Shown here in pieces: positions 12,715 to 13,151 of a stretch of 13,151 nt of DNA (position 1 is its first letter; each line of letters begins with the position of its first letter). A program made the translations under genes and the position numbers. Source of the DNA: an uncultured Sutterella sp. Its GTDB lineage: Bacteria > Pseudomonadota > Gammaproteobacteria > Burkholderiales > Burkholderiaceae_F. The notes beneath the pieces were generated by a model. That model was not told the DNA's origin. It saw nothing but the letters and a program-made list of their open reading frames with translations, and made no database searches. The stretch covers positions 1 to 13,151 of the forward strand of contig CAAECY010000170.1 of the NCBI GenBank assembly GCA_900754475.1, written 5' to 3'.

Positions 12715-13050
12715 ATGATGAAGCACATTGCGACCCTTGCCGTTGCGCTTACGCTCGCCGCGGGCAGCGCCTTTGCCGCGGACCACAGCCTCGCCGACCG
12801 TCACGTCGCGCGCGGTCTCGAGTGCGCCGCCTGCCACAAGACCGCTCCCGTCCCGGGCGCCGTCGTGAAGAAGGACGCCTGCAAGACCTGCCACAGCTAC
12901 GACGACCTGGCGAAGCGCACCGAAAAGATGCAGCCCAACCCCCACTACACCCACTTGGGTGACGTGAACTGCGTCGAATGCCACCGCGGCCACCAGGCTC
13001 CGCGCCTGATGTGCAACGACTGCCACAAGTTCAACATGATGCCGAAGTAA
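12715..13050 (+). CDS. Small periplasmic tetraheme cytochrome c, partner of the flavoprotein
   Basis: This 111-residue protein has a Sec signal peptide, probably cleaved after AFA at position 21. Four haem c motifs CxxCH follow at 37-41, 56-60, 86-90 and 100-104. Extra histidines (H25, H30, H77, H80, H93) can act as distal ligands. It resembles the tetraheme domain that is fused to the N-terminus of flavocytochrome c3 in Shewanella; here it is a separate polypeptide, exported unfolded and matured in the periplasm. It would pass electrons from a quinol-oxidising cytochrome, not in this window, to the FAD subunit encoded 23 bp upstream. AGGAG lies 9 nt before the ATG at 12715, and a second ATG follows directly. 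The operon ends at the terminator at 13115. Confidence 0.92.
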   Translation: MMKHIATLAVALTLAAGSAFAADHSLADRHVARGLECAACHKTAPVPGAVVKKDACKTCHSYDDLAKRTEKMQPNPHYTHLGDVNCVECHRGHQAPRLMCNDCHKFNMMPK

Positions 13051-13114
13051 CCCCCGGGTTTCGACTCCGGTAACGACTCGGAGAGCTCCGACTACCTTTC
13101 TTGCTCTCCAATTT

Positions 13115-13150
13115 CGCCCCGTCTCGTCCTTGACGAACGGGGCGTTTTTT
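13115..13150 (+). terminator. Rho-independent terminator of the flavocytochrome operon
   Basis: CGCCCCGT (13115-13122) and TCGTC (13124-13128) pair with GACGA (13132-13136) and ACGGGGCG (13137-13144) around a CTT loop with one bulged C, and six T residues follow. An extra 7-bp inverted repeat GGAGAGC/GCTCTCC lies just upstream at 13080-13109. Confidence 0.92.
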
Positions 13151-13151
13151 C

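Overview
The window reads as a chromosomal segment from a high-GC Gram-negative bacterium. The genes use G/C-rich codons, envelope proteins carry Sec, Tat and lipoprotein signals, and the gene families (SlyB-like lipoprotein, BCP/PrxQ peroxiredoxin, CynX-type and OPA-like MFS carriers, a Tat-exported flavoprotein paired with a tetraheme cytochrome) fit a betaproteobacterium. A gut or anaerobic Burkholderiales such as Sutterellaceae is my best guess. It is an inference from gene content, not from a marker gene. No rRNA, tRNA, CRISPR array, transposase or phage gene was found.

Layout. Bases 1-380 are AT-rich, gene-free and full of inverted repeats. A minus-strand pair follows: a 124-residue membrane protein overlapping by 4 nt an RlmN/Cfr-family radical-SAM RNA methyltransferase, with a terminator at its end. 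Next on the minus strand is a CstA-family transporter, also with a terminator. A divergent plus-strand MFS carrier has a PhoB-type promoter, and its 3' end overlaps by 77 bp a convergent CynX-like MFS carrier. Then come, on the plus strand, a SlyB-like lipoprotein, a periplasmic coiled-coil protein with a strong terminator, and an orphan FeoC-like protein whose -10 box lies inside a near-consensus Fur box. A four-repeat Pho-box-like array leads to a sigma70 promoter, a structured RNA of about 188 nt and its own terminator. The rest is a BCP peroxiredoxin, a FixJ-type response regulator, and a two-gene operon for a Tat-exported flavoprotein reductase and a tetraheme cytochrome c, closed by a terminator at the window edge.

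How the parts may work together. Three stress inputs can be read from DNA sites: phosphate (two Pho-box arrays), iron (a Fur box at feoC) and peroxide (bcp). The last two genes form a split flavocytochrome c, probably a periplasmic anaerobic reductase fed by a quinol-oxidising cytochrome that is not in the window. The FixJ-type regulator just upstream may control it. The most notable candidates are the structured RNA with its Pho-box array, the Pho-controlled MFS gene, the orphan Fur-controlled feoC, and the flavoprotein, which appears to lack the arginines of true fumarate reductases.
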